From Prolixibacteraceae bacterium UBA6029 (GTDB lineage Bacteria > Bacteroidota > Bacteroidia > Bacteroidales > Prolixibacteraceae), in contig DIZL01000031.1 in the NCBI GenBank assembly GCA_002429385.1, positions 1-64,000 of the forward strand: a stretch of DNA of 64,000 bases, read 5' to 3'. Shown in pieces: positions 1-8,457 of this stretch (positions are counted from its first letter, which is position 1; each line of letters starts with the position of its first letter). The translations under genes were made by a program, and so were the position numbers. The notes under the pieces are model-generated. The model made no database searches and had not been told where the DNA came from. It saw nothing but the letters and a program-made list of their open reading frames with translations.

Positions 1-498
1 ATTTGTTGCGTAAGGTGAGTTATCTAATTTGAATCCAATATATTTTCCATTCACATTTTTGAAATTCCCTGAACCCAGACAATGTGAATAGGTATAACAT
101 GCATAACTTAAAAGTGTAAATGTGCCAGATGAATTACTGTCAGACCAATGCGAATCAGTCTTCAGAACAGATTTTGCCCTTAATGTATCCGGGTCCTCAT
201 AATATAACCCTGACAACAGTATCTGCAAATTATTCTTTGTTTTTATATCAGTGCTTGATCCCGGTATGGTTGAGGTTTGAATCGGAGATATCATGAATTT
301 AATTTCAAAAACTCCATCCGAATTAAGGTCTAATGAATCCGGATGGCTTTCTGAAATCAGTATTGCAGGGTTTGGTTTTATAATTGTATAACCCTGACTT
401 TTTTCACCGATGATCACAGTTTTTGGAAGAGTACTATCGCTTATATGTTTACAGGAACAAATCATTAGAAGAACGAATAAAAATGATAGAGTTCTCAT
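1..498 (-). CDS. Putative lipoprotein, 3' end beyond the window
   Basis: An open frame of 166 codons runs from an ATG at 498 off the left edge, so the C-terminus is missing. The N-terminus (MRTLSFLFVLLMICSCKH) is a short positive start, a hydrophobic stretch and a cysteine in a lipobox-like ICSC, so the product is probably an envelope lipoprotein. The visible mature part is Ser/Thr-rich and contains DLNSDGVFEIKF, which looks like a single EF-hand-like or dockerin-like DxNxDG loop. I do not recognise the family. It lies 30 bp downstream of argF on the same strand and could be co-transcribed, but no functional link is evident. Confidence 0.7.
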   Translation of the reverse strand, partial: MRTLSFLFVLLMICSCKHISDSTLPKTVIIGEKSQGYTIIKPNPAILISESHPDSLDLNSDGVFEIKFMISPIQTSTIPGSSTDIKTKNNLQILLSGLYYEDPDTLRAKSVLKTDSHWSDSNSSGTFTLLSYACYTYSHCLGSGNFKNVNGKYIGFKLDNSPYATN

Positions 499-528
499 AA
501 TATTTGATTTAAACTTATCTGTTATCAA

Positions 529-1548
529 CTATTGGCCAATTGTAGCAACCATCACTGCTTTAATTGTATGCAACCTGTTTTCGGCCTGATCAAAAACAAT
601 GGATGCTTCGCTTTCAAACACCTCATCGGTCACTTCAAGTCCATCCAACCCAAACTTGTTATACAGATCTTCACCAACTTTGGTTTCACGATCGTGGAAA
701 GCAGGCAGACAATGCAGGAATTTTACGTTTGGATTACCGGTAAGGTCCATGGCTTTTTGATTCACCTGATAGGGCAGAAGCAGTTTGATCCGTTCGGCCC
801 AGGCTGATTCTGCTTCACCCATCGAAACCCATACATCGGTATACAGGAAATCGCAATCTTTTACTGCAGCGGTTAAATCATCAGTAATTAGTATTTTGGC
901 GCCTGATTCTGCTGCAATTTTACGACAGGTCTGTTGTAATTCTTCAGTTGGCTGGCAGCTTAAAGGTGCGGCTGCACGGAAATCCATACCAAGTTTAGCA
1001 GCGCCAACCATCAGCGAATTTCCCATATTGTTGCGGGCATCGCCCAAATAACAGAACTTAACTTCAGATAAGGGTTTGGATGAATGTTCTTTCATAGTCA
1101 GGAAATCAGCCAGGATCTGTGTTGGGTGAAACTCATTGGTCAGGCCATTCCATACCGGTACTCCTGCATATTTAGCCAGTTCTTCAACGATGCTTTGACC
1201 ATAGCCACGGTATTCGATGCCATCATACATACGGCCCAAAACCCTTGCAGTATCTTTTATTGATTCTTTATTCCCGATTTGTGATCCGGTAGGTCCGAGA
1301 TAAGTGGCGTGCGCTCCCTGGTCGAAAGCTGCTACTTCAAATGCACAACGTGTCCGCGTTGATGCCTTTTCAAAAATAAGTGCAACGTTTTTGCCAAATA
1401 GCATTTGCTCTTCCAGTCCAACCGATTTTGACTTCTTCAGTTTTGATGCCAGGTTTATGAGGAAGTGTATTTCTTCGGCATTAAAATCAAGCAGCTTTAA
1501 GAAGTTTCTGTTTTTTAAATTAATTACCATAGTATTAATATTTATCAT
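529..1548 (-). CDS. argF: Ornithine carbamoyltransferase
   Basis: Catalyses carbamoyl phosphate + ornithine to citrulline + phosphate, or the reverse in citrulline breakdown; cytoplasmic. The carbamoyl-phosphate site STRTR is at residues 63-67, HPTQ at 141-144 and the ornithine-binding HCLP at 279-282. At 339 aa it is of family length and aligns closely by eye with the E. coli ArgF/ArgI type (GPTGSQIG, WNGLTNEFHPTQ, KFLHCLPAFHD). The ATG at 1548 overlaps the stop of the carbamate kinase gene by 4 bp (ATGA), which supports translational coupling. An internal ATG at 1530 (MVINLKNRNFLKLL) is an equally plausible start. Pairing with carbamate kinase points to ATP-yielding citrulline catabolism more than arginine biosynthesis. 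No arginine deiminase gene is in the window. Confidence 0.95.
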   Translation of the reverse strand: MININTMVINLKNRNFLKLLDFNAEEIHFLINLASKLKKSKSVGLEEQMLFGKNVALIFEKASTRTRCAFEVAAFDQGAHATYLGPTGSQIGNKESIKDTARVLGRMYDGIEYRGYGQSIVEELAKYAGVPVWNGLTNEFHPTQILADFLTMKEHSSKPLSEVKFCYLGDARNNMGNSLMVGAAKLGMDFRAAAPLSCQPTEELQQTCRKIAAESGAKILITDDLTAAVKDCDFLYTDVWVSMGEAESAWAERIKLLLPYQVNQKAMDLTGNPNVKFLHCLPAFHDRETKVGEDLYNKFGLDGLEVTDEVFESEASIVFDQAENRLHTIKAVMVATIGQ

Positions 1549-2498
1549 TCATATTCCATTGTTATTTTTGAGCCGTATGATTTGTCTTCAAGCTTTTTAG
1601 CTTCAGTGATCACACTTTTAGTTCCGCCATTTTTTATAAAATATAAACAGGCTCTGATTTTAGGAGCCATCGTTCCTTCCGAGAAAGTCCCGGCCTCCAG
1701 ATACTTAAGGGTATCCTTATAATTAAGAAATTCGAGTTTCTCCTGAGTCGGCAATCCAAAATCCTTATATATAAAGGACACATCGGTCAGAATATAAAAC
1801 ACATTTGCCTTTATCTTTGTTGCCAGCAGAGCAGAGGCAAGATCTTTGTCGATCACAGCGTCGAGGGTCCGCAGATTCATGTTTTCATCGTAATAAACCG
1901 GAATGCCACCACCACCTGCCGCTATGACAATGTTTCCTTCACGAACAAGGCTTTCAATGATATCCCTGTTAATAATATCGATGGGTTGTGGTGAGGAAAC
2001 CATTCTACGCCAGCCCCCATGAGCTTTTGCCGATGGTTTAAAGATCCAGCCTTTTTCATCCTGAAGTTTTCTGGCTTCCTCCTCCGAATAAATTTTCCCG
2101 ATCCCTTTTGTCGGATTGTTGAATGCCGGATCGTTGGGATCAACAATAGCCATTGAAACCAGAGTAATTACATTTTTCTGAATTCCGTGTTTATTCAGCA
2201 CATTTCGGATCATTCGTTCAATCATGTACCCAATACCACCCTGCGAATCCGCAACACAAACATCAAGAGGCATCGGAGCAATATCAAACAGTTGTTTCCC
2301 GGCTTCGTTCCGCATCAGGATATTACCTACCTGAGGTCCATTACCATGAGTGATGACCAGTTCGAATCCTTCCTTCAGCAGAAAGATCAAATTTTCAAGG
2401 GTTTCGGTCGTGTTCGCTTCCTGTTGTTCAATCGTTCCGGATTCATTCTCCCGAAGTAAAGCATTTCCTCCCAGGGCTACCACTGCAATTTTTTTCAT
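1545..2498 (-). CDS. arcC: Carbamate kinase
   Basis: Converts carbamoyl phosphate + ADP to ATP, CO2 and ammonia, the last step of arginine/citrulline fermentation; cytoplasmic. The 317-aa length is normal for the amino-acid kinase fold. ALGGNALL at residues 8-15 is the nucleotide/phosphate loop, ITHGNGPQVGN is the characteristic second motif, and a run GGGGIPV lies near residue 216. It is the first gene of a two-gene unit with argF (4-bp overlap). A TAAGTTTG -7 box lies about 25 bp upstream. It could also make carbamoyl phosphate in reverse, but the gene pairing favours catabolism. Confidence 0.95.
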   Translation of the reverse strand: MKKIAVVALGGNALLRENESGTIEQQEANTTETLENLIFLLKEGFELVITHGNGPQVGNILMRNEAGKQLFDIAPMPLDVCVADSQGGIGYMIERMIRNVLNKHGIQKNVITLVSMAIVDPNDPAFNNPTKGIGKIYSEEEARKLQDEKGWIFKPSAKAHGGWRRMVSSPQPIDIINRDIIESLVREGNIVIAAGGGGIPVYYDENMNLRTLDAVIDKDLASALLATKIKANVFYILTDVSFIYKDFGLPTQEKLEFLNYKDTLKYLEAGTFSEGTMAPKIRACLYFIKNGGTKSVITEAKKLEDKSYGSKITMEYE

Positions 2499-2522
2499 AG
2501 GAACTGTTCAATATATTGTAAG

Positions 2523-2530
2523 CAAACTTA
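2523..2530 (-). promoter_or_regulatory. Candidate -7 box of the arcC-argF promoter
   Basis: On the minus strand this reads TAAGTTTG, an exact match to the Bacteroidota sigma-ABfr -7 consensus TAnnTTTG. It ends 25 bp before the arcC start. No good -33 TTTG is seen at the usual 19-21 bp spacing, so this rests on one box and position only. Confidence 0.35.
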
Positions 2531-2747
2531 AAAAAAGGAACCAATTATAAACATGATCAATGGGGGGTATAATGACAGAAAACGATGCTGTTAAACAGTC
2601 GTGCAATCAAAGAAATAAATTAATAATCTGTTAATTGTTTATTTCATCCGAAGGAAATCCTTTATAAATTGAATATTCATGTCTTTCATTTTAAATTCAG
2701 GAATCACACACAGGCACACTCCTTCAAAATGATTATTTACGATAACC

Positions 2748-2972
2748 CCATCCGTTAAAGTGACTGAACGGATGAGTGATGTTATATGCAAAACTGCATT
2801 CAGATAAGGTTTGAGTAAGGTTCTCTTCTTATCATCTGTCTTCTATCTGTGTTCTATCTGTGTTTATTTCCAGGTTTTAATACAGATAGCAATTAATTAC
2901 AAATTAAATTATAAAGCCCAAATATGACACAATCCCTTCCCCGATACATTCCGTATAGGTCGAAAGCAGGTT
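2748..2972. repeat. Dispersed repeat copy A, inverse of 46437-46678
   Basis: The two ends of this stretch are found, in inverse orientation, at the two ends of 46437-46678. Positions 2930-2972 match the complement of 46437-46479 with 3 differences in 43 bases. Positions 2748-2767 (catccgttaaagtgactga) match the complement of 46659-46678 with one difference. The interiors are only loosely similar. It therefore looks like a diverged, non-coding element of about 230 bp. Both copies lie in gene-free gaps. Confidence 0.6.
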
Positions 2973-2997
2973 CTTTGTTTTTCTGATGGCGCACTAC

Positions 2998-3094
2998 CTT
3001 TTCCAAAGCTTTATTCCAATCTATAAAGCTTTGGAAAAGTTTTACACCGAAAGCTTTATTCCAATTTATAAAGCTTTGGAAAAGTTTTACACCG
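2998..3094. repeat. Two tandem 45-bp units, each an inverted repeat
   Basis: Positions 3005-3049 and 3050-3094 are 45-bp tandem copies with one difference. Each unit contains AAAGCTTT on both sides of a short loop. In the first unit the arms 2998-3014 and 3023-3039 are a perfect 17-bp inverted repeat around an 8-bp loop. This lies 77 bp before ftsK. It could form strong hairpins in DNA or RNA, or be a remnant of duplicated palindromic units. No gene is predicted in the 672-bp gap 2499-3170. Confidence 0.8.
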
Positions 3095-3143
3095 ATTGAT
3101 AGTTATTGAGAAGAAAGATAAAATATATGATTGTTAAAATCGT

Positions 3144-3151
3144 TAAGTTTG
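3144..3151 (+). promoter_or_regulatory. Candidate -7 box of the ftsK promoter
   Basis: TAAGTTTG matches the Bacteroidota -7 consensus exactly and sits 20 bp before the ftsK ATG, implying a very short leader. No clear -33 box at standard spacing. Confidence 0.35.
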
Positions 3152-3170
3152 CACCGAATTATCAACCTGA

Positions 3171-5624
3171 ATGGCAAAGAAAATCAAAAAACCTGTAAAG
3201 GCCTCAGCGCCTTCAAAATCGTGGGGAATTGTACGCTTGTTGAAGAGCAATCAGTTCAAATATACCCTTGGACTCTTTCTGATGATCTTATGCGGATATA
3301 TGGCTGTTGCCTTTGTATCGTATATTTATACAGGAGAATTCGATCAAAGCAGGCTTGATCTGCCCTTTATGGAATATATTAATCCATCGGTTCAGGTTCA
3401 TAATATAGCAGGCAAAGGGGGCGCATTTTTGGGCGAACAGTTTATTAATCTTGGATTTGGTTTCCCGTCCTTCTTTTTTGTACTCCTGTTATTCGTCGCA
3501 GCGCTGAATTTATTTGGATATAAAGGATTCAGGTTCTTTAAAACCCTGATGTTCTCGTTTGTCTGGATGTTATGGACTTCAGTCACGCTTGGATTGGCTT
3601 TAACCGATACAGCCGGCAATCATTTTTTATATATTGGGGGAATGTATGGTTTCATTCTTTCCAGTTTGCTTTCTTCCTTATTGGGAACTATCGGGGCTGC
3701 TTTGATCCTGGTTTTTATCTTGTTCGTTTTACTGATTGTAACTTTCAGACAATTTACCCCCTGGCTCTCGCGAAGATTTGCCAAAAAGGTAAAAGAACCA
3801 ATAATTTTAGCGCCATTAACTGATGTGCCAGAAGATGAATTGGCTGCCGAAGCAGCATTATTGATCAACGAAACCCCCACGATATCTAAGGTTATTACTG
3901 AAGAAGATCAGATCAAGGCTATTTTTGATCCCGATTCGCCAGATGATGACTTCGAAATTGAAAATACAGTTTCGAAAAAGGATGTGGAATTAAGTATAGA
4001 AGATATGCTTTTTGCAGAGGAAGCAGTAAAGCCAAAACCAAAAGCTAAAGAGCCTGAACTGCATATTACGAAGAAATTTGAGGATGAAGAAGCTGAGATG
4101 GATGTGATTCCTGTCATGGAAGACTATGATCCGACTCTTGATTTGTCTACCTATAAATATCCGACCATTGATTTACTCGATGATCATGCTTCAGGAAATG
4201 CAGAGGTGAGTAATGAGGAATTGATCTCGAATAAGAATAAGATTGTTGAGACGCTTCGTCATTATAAAATTGAAATCACTAAAATCAGGGCAACTATCGG
4301 GCCAACTATTACTCTATATGAAATTGTACCAGCTCCGGGGATACGAATTGCCAAGATTAAAAATCTGGAAGATGATATCGCGCTGAGCTTGTCAGCATTG
4401 GGAATCCGTATCATTGCCCCAATTCCTGGCCGTGGAACAATTGGTATAGAGGTGCCGAATCAGAAGCCTGAGATTGTTTCGATGCGTTCAATTATTGGAT
4501 CGAAGAAATTCCAGGAATCAACTTACGAACTTCCGATTGCGTTGGGTAAAACGATCTCCAATGAGACCTTTATGGTCGATTTGGCCAAGATGCCCCACAT
4601 TTTGGTTGCCGGCGCTACAGGCCAGGGAAAATCTGTTGGATTGAATGCGATCATTACATCATTATTATATAAGAAACATCCTTCTCAACTTAAGTTTGTT
4701 CTGATTGATCCCAAAAAGGTTGAGCTCAATCTTTATTCTTCGCTTGAACAACATTTCCTGGCCAAGATGCCTGATGAAGAAGATGCGATCATAACCGACA
4801 TTCAGAAAGTGAAAAATACGCTGAATTCAGTAAATATTGAAATGGATACGCGCTATGATTTACTGAAAAAGGCTCATGTACGGAATATCATTGAATACAA
4901 TACCAAATTTATTGGTCGTCGTTTGAATCCTGAAAAGGGACATCGGTATCTGCCTTATATTGTAGTTGTCATTGATGAATTTGCCGACCTGATTATGACA
5001 GCCGGTAAAGAGATTGAATTGCCAATAGCCCGAATTGCCCAGTTGGCCCGAGCAGTCGGGATTCACATGGTGATTGCCACACAGCGACCATCCATAAATA
5101 TCATCACCGGTACTATTAAAGCCAACTTTCCAACCCGAATAGCCTTTAAGGTGGCTTCCATGATCGATTCACGGACTATTCTGGATACTCCGGGAGCCAA
5201 TCAGCTTATTGGTAAAGGTGATATGCTTGTTTCAAACGGAAGTACAATGACCCGTGTACAGTGTGCATTTGTTGATACCCCTGAAGTTGAACGGATCTGT
5301 GATTTTATTGCTCAGCAGAAAGGTTATCCGACTGCTTTCCTTTTGCCTGATTATGTAGGCGAAAATGAAAGTGGAATAGCCGCAGTGGATTTAAAAAATC
5401 GGGATGAGATGTTTGATGATGCAGCCAGATTGGTTGTCAGCAATCAGGTAGGATCAACATCCATGATTCAGCGAAAATTCTCGATAGGATATAACCGAGC
5501 AGGGCGAATGATGGATCAGCTGGAAGCTGCCGGAATTGTTGGACCAAGCGAAGGAAGTAAAGCCAGGCAGGTGTTAATTCAGGATGAATATTCATTGGAA
5601 CAATTATTGAATGGCTTAAAATAA
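3171..5624 (+). CDS. ftsK: DNA translocase FtsK/SpoIIIE family
   Basis: A septum-located ATPase that pumps chromosome ends into daughter cells and activates XerCD at dif. The 817-aa protein has a positive N-terminus, about four membrane segments in residues 30-185, and an acidic linker (about 205-330). The motor domain has Walker A GATGQGKSVG near residue 480 and Walker B VVVIDEFADLIM near residue 600, followed by QLARAVGIHMVIATQRPS. The C-terminal winged-helix gamma domain ends with MMDQLEAAGIVGPSEGSKAR. It is shorter than E. coli FtsK because the linker is short, as usual in Bacteroidota. It is followed after 24 bp by the LolA-like gene. A XerD-type recombinase lies 2.8 kb downstream. Confidence 0.96.
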   Translation: MAKKIKKPVKASAPSKSWGIVRLLKSNQFKYTLGLFLMILCGYMAVAFVSYIYTGEFDQSRLDLPFMEYINPSVQVHNIAGKGGAFLGEQFINLGFGFPSFFFVLLLFVAALNLFGYKGFRFFKTLMFSFVWMLWTSVTLGLALTDTAGNHFLYIGGMYGFILSSLLSSLLGTIGAALILVFILFVLLIVTFRQFTPWLSRRFAKKVKEPIILAPLTDVPEDELAAEAALLINETPTISKVITEEDQIKAIFDPDSPDDDFEIENTVSKKDVELSIEDMLFAEEAVKPKPKAKEPELHITKKFEDEEAEMDVIPVMEDYDPTLDLSTYKYPTIDLLDDHASGNAEVSNEELISNKNKIVETLRHYKIEITKIRATIGPTITLYEIVPAPGIRIAKIKNLEDDIALSLSALGIRIIAPIPGRGTIGIEVPNQKPEIVSMRSIIGSKKFQESTYELPIALGKTISNETFMVDLAKMPHILVAGATGQGKSVGLNAIITSLLYKKHPSQLKFVLIDPKKVELNLYSSLEQHFLAKMPDEEDAIITDIQKVKNTLNSVNIEMDTRYDLLKKAHVRNIIEYNTKFIGRRLNPEKGHRYLPYIVVVIDEFADLIMTAGKEIELPIARIAQLARAVGIHMVIATQRPSINIITGTIKANFPTRIAFKVASMIDSRTILDTPGANQLIGKGDMLVSNGSTMTRVQCAFVDTPEVERICDFIAQQKGYPTAFLLPDYVGENESGIAAVDLKNRDEMFDDAARLVVSNQVGSTSMIQRKFSIGYNRAGRMMDQLEAAGIVGPSEGSKARQVLIQDEYSLEQLLNGLK

Positions 5625-5648
5625 CAGAGACAATAATAAATTATAAAC

Positions 5649-6299
5649 ATGAAGCAATTAATCATCATTTCACTTCTTTCGTTTTTTGCGATGGGCGCAT
5701 ACTCGCAGCAGGATGCAAAAGCGAAAGGAATTTTGGAGAAAGTAACAAAAACGACCCAGTCGTATTCGTCCATTGAAGCAAAGTTTTCATTTGAAATGAA
5801 TAACCCTGCCCAGAAGATCCAGGAGAAAAGCACAGGTTCCATAATATTGAAGAATAAAAAGTATAAGTTGAATATTCCTCAGTTAGGATTGGAAGTAACT
5901 TGTGATGGAAAAACAATCTGGACCTATATGGTGAAATCGAATGAAGTCAATATATCGAACCTTGACGAGCAAACAGATGATTTAATGGATCCCGCTAAAA
6001 TATTTACGATATACGAACGTGGATTTAACTACAAGTTTGCAGGTGAATCGGTTGATGCAGGAGTTCCTGTGTATTCGATTGAACTCACACCACAAAAACC
6101 AACAGGCGAAATCCAGAAAATCCTGATCATGATTGACAAGCAGAAAATGTTGATACGCGGTGCCAACATGACGGGGAAGGATGGGAATAAATACAATGTA
6201 TCGGTCAGTCAGTTTATAACTGACGGCGTTTACAAAGATTCGGATTTTGTTTTTGATTCGACGAAATACAAAGGGATTGAAGTTGTTGATATGAGATAA
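5649..6299 (+). CDS. lolA: LolA-like outer-membrane lipoprotein carrier
   Basis: A periplasmic carrier that takes lipoproteins from the inner-membrane release complex to the outer membrane. The 216-aa protein starts with a clear signal peptide (MKQLIIISLLSFFAMGAYSQ, cleavage likely after YSQ). The mature part begins with a helical region and continues as beta strands: FSFEMNNPAQKIQEKSTGSI, then LEVTCDGKTIWTYMVKSNEVNI, the usual LolA layout. It lies 24 bp after ftsK, an arrangement I believe is common in this phylum, and likely shares its transcript. A strong terminator follows. The family call is firm; the exact cargo is inferred. Confidence 0.85.
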   Translation: MKQLIIISLLSFFAMGAYSQQDAKAKGILEKVTKTTQSYSSIEAKFSFEMNNPAQKIQEKSTGSIILKNKKYKLNIPQLGLEVTCDGKTIWTYMVKSNEVNISNLDEQTDDLMDPAKIFTIYERGFNYKFAGESVDAGVPVYSIELTPQKPTGEIQKILIMIDKQKMLIRGANMTGKDGNKYNVSVSQFITDGVYKDSDFVFDSTKYKGIEVVDMR

Positions 6300-6306
6300 T
6301 AAAAAA

Positions 6307-6331
6307 GGGTGCCAGAACGGCACCCTTTTTT
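6307..6331. terminator. Bidirectional terminator between lolA and pyk
   Basis: A perfect 7-bp G+C-rich stem (gggtgcc/ggcaccc) with a 5-base loop is flanked by A6 on one side and T6 on the other. It can stop the plus-strand ftsK-lolA transcript and the minus-strand pyk transcript. Confidence 0.9.
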
Positions 6332-6349
6332 ATTATGAAGTATGATGGT

Positions 6350-7771
6350 CTAATTCCTCATTTTAGAATGAGCCATTCGTTCAACAGAGGCGATTTCTAT
6401 AAATGAAGTGCCACCACCAACACCAAAGTTGCCTCCAACGTACACCACAGTATCCTTTTCAGTAATGAGGTTTTTCTCTACCAGGTCTAACAATGATGTT
6501 TCGATTAGTTTATGCTTGTTCTTCTTTGATTTGATTTCGCTGGGAAAAACTCCATATGAAAGAGATAATTCACGAATCACTCTTCCATTATGACACTTGG
6601 CATAAATTGGCAATGTTCCTCTAAATGCAGCAATATATCGTGCAATTTTTCCGGTGAGGGTGTCTGTAACAATTGCTGTGACCTTTAATTCTTTAGAGGC
6701 AAGCACGGCAGCTTCGGCAAGGAAAGCAGAAGTTTCATTGTCAAGCCGGGGAACAGGTAAATCGTTACGTCTGTCTTTGCTTGCTTCAACTTCCAGGGCA
6801 ATACGCGTCATACACTCAACTGCTTCTACCGGATATTTGCCGTAAGCGGTTTCTCCGCTAAGCATAATGGCATCGGTACGAGCAAAAATAGCATTCGCCA
6901 CGTCGCTTACTTCTGCCCGGGTTGGCCGCGGATTATCGATCATGGTATGCAACATCTGGGTAGCTATAATTACCGGTTTTTTTTGCTGAACAGCCTTGGC
7001 AATTAATCTGCGTTGTATACCAGGTATTTTTTCGGCAGGAATTTCAATACCCAAATCACCACGGGCAACCATAATTCCATAAGCATATTCCAGGATTTCA
7101 TCAATATTATTAACACCATCCAGATTTTCGATCTTGGCAATAATCTTTATTTTGCTTTCATGAACATCCAGAATGTTTTGGACAGCCAATATATCTTCCT
7201 TGTTACGGACAAATGAATGTGCAATAAAGTCAATGTCATGTTTGGCTGCAAAATCAATGAATTCAATATCCTTTTCACTGATGGAAGGTAAATCAACACT
7301 CACTCCGGGAGTATTAACACTTTTTTTGTTTTTAATTTGTCCGCTATTCTCTACACGGCAGATCAGGCAATCTTCAGACTTTTCTAACACAATAAATGAT
7401 AGCTCGCCATCGTCAATAAGGATGTGGTTTCCGACAGGCACATCGTGTTGAATCTGCTCATAGCTGACGTATAAAATATCCTGATTCGAAATACCTTCGC
7501 CACCTTTAATTTTAATTATATCACCTTCTTTTACTTGTATAGGTTCACTAATACCTTTTGTCCTGATTTCAGGACCTTTGGTATCTACCAGGATTCCAAT
7601 TGAATCAGAAACAGCCCGGACATTATTGATCATGGTCAACGCACTTTCAGTCGAAATATGAGCAGTATTTAATCTTGCAACATTCATCCCGGCTTCAAAC
7701 AACTGTCTTATGAATTCTACTTCACAACGTTTGTCTGAAATTGTTGCTACTATTTTAGTGTGTTTCATCAT
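6350..7771 (-). CDS. pyk: Pyruvate kinase
   Basis: Converts PEP + ADP to pyruvate + ATP, the last step of glycolysis; cytoplasmic. TKIVATISDKR at the N-terminus, DTKGPEIRTKG, the signature MVARGDLGIEIPAEKIPGIQ and MLSGETAYGKYPVEAV are all present. The open frame extends to an ATG at 7846, but family members start with a short segment before TKIVATI. I therefore take the ATG at 7771 (MMKHTKIVATISDKRC; the next codon, 7768, is also ATG), giving 473 aa. The 25 extra N-terminal residues would be atypical. It is 87 bp downstream of aroQ on the same strand and may be read with it. Confidence 0.93.
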   Translation of the reverse strand: MMKHTKIVATISDKRCEVEFIRQLFEAGMNVARLNTAHISTESALTMINNVRAVSDSIGILVDTKGPEIRTKGISEPIQVKEGDIIKIKGGEGISNQDILYVSYEQIQHDVPVGNHILIDDGELSFIVLEKSEDCLICRVENSGQIKNKKSVNTPGVSVDLPSISEKDIEFIDFAAKHDIDFIAHSFVRNKEDILAVQNILDVHESKIKIIAKIENLDGVNNIDEILEYAYGIMVARGDLGIEIPAEKIPGIQRRLIAKAVQQKKPVIIATQMLHTMIDNPRPTRAEVSDVANAIFARTDAIMLSGETAYGKYPVEAVECMTRIALEVEASKDRRNDLPVPRLDNETSAFLAEAAVLASKELKVTAIVTDTLTGKIARYIAAFRGTLPIYAKCHNGRVIRELSLSYGVFPSEIKSKKNKHKLIETSLLDLVEKNLITEKDTVVYVGGNFGVGGGTSFIEIASVERMAHSKMRN

Positions 7772-7858
7772 TTGAGGAATTTTTTTTAAGGACTCAAAAG
7801 TATGGAAATTATTAATTTCCGTGGAAATAATACCCAAAGAGGACAATTATAGTGATCA

Positions 7859-8284
7859 TCATTTAATGTATCCCAGAAGTGCTTCAATTCCAAGTCTGTA
7901 TGAATCAAGCCCGAATCCCATGATGCTTCCAACGCATACAGGACCGATCAATGATTCGTGCCTGAAACTTTCCCTTGTCAGAATGTTAGAAATATGAACC
8001 TCGATCACGGGAGATTTAACTCCTGAAATTGCATCCCTGATTGCGATCGAGGTATGAGTGTAGGCACCTGCATTAATAATAATTCCATCGTGGTCAAATC
8101 CCCTTTCATGGATTTTGTTGATCAATTCACCTTCAACGTTCGATTGATAATATTCTATTTCGATATCCGGGAACTTGAGTTGTAAGGATTGAAAATAACT
8201 CTCAAAGGGTATTTCACCGTAAATATTTTTCTCCCGAAGGCCTAATAAATTCAAATTTGGACCATTTATTAACAAAATTTTCAT
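7859..8284 (-). CDS. aroQ: 3-Dehydroquinate dehydratase, type II
   Basis: Dehydrates 3-dehydroquinate to 3-dehydroshikimate, third step of the shikimate pathway; a cytoplasmic dodecamer in the family. The 141-aa length is typical. The motifs are INGPNLNLLGLRE with the mobile-loop arginine and tyrosine (REKNIYG), INAGAYTHTSIAIRDA, and EVHISNILTRESFRHES with the catalytic histidine. It is transcribed divergently from xerD and upstream of pyk on the same strand. Confidence 0.95.
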   Translation of the reverse strand: MKILLINGPNLNLLGLREKNIYGEIPFESYFQSLQLKFPDIEIEYYQSNVEGELINKIHERGFDHDGIIINAGAYTHTSIAIRDAISGVKSPVIEVHISNILTRESFRHESLIGPVCVGSIMGFGLDSYRLGIEALLGYIK

Positions 8285-8457
8285 GTTTTGATATATTATT
8301 TAAAAAAAATAGTAACTTAACCGATTGTAAACTCGTACCTAAATTATGTAATCTGGGTGGATGCACATATTTTAAATTAAAAAGTACATTTTAAAAGTTT
8401 ACAAAACCAAAATTATTAATATTTGTTATAGAATTTAAAAATTTAAAGTATTTAATT

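Noticed and set aside
2361..2375. tRNA-like TTCGAATCC string
   Set aside because: It lies inside arcC and no cloverleaf can be formed around it. No tRNA was found in the window.
7772..7846. N-terminal extension of pyruvate kinase
   Set aside because: Family members begin just before TKIVATI; the extension has no signal or domain. It cannot be fully excluded.
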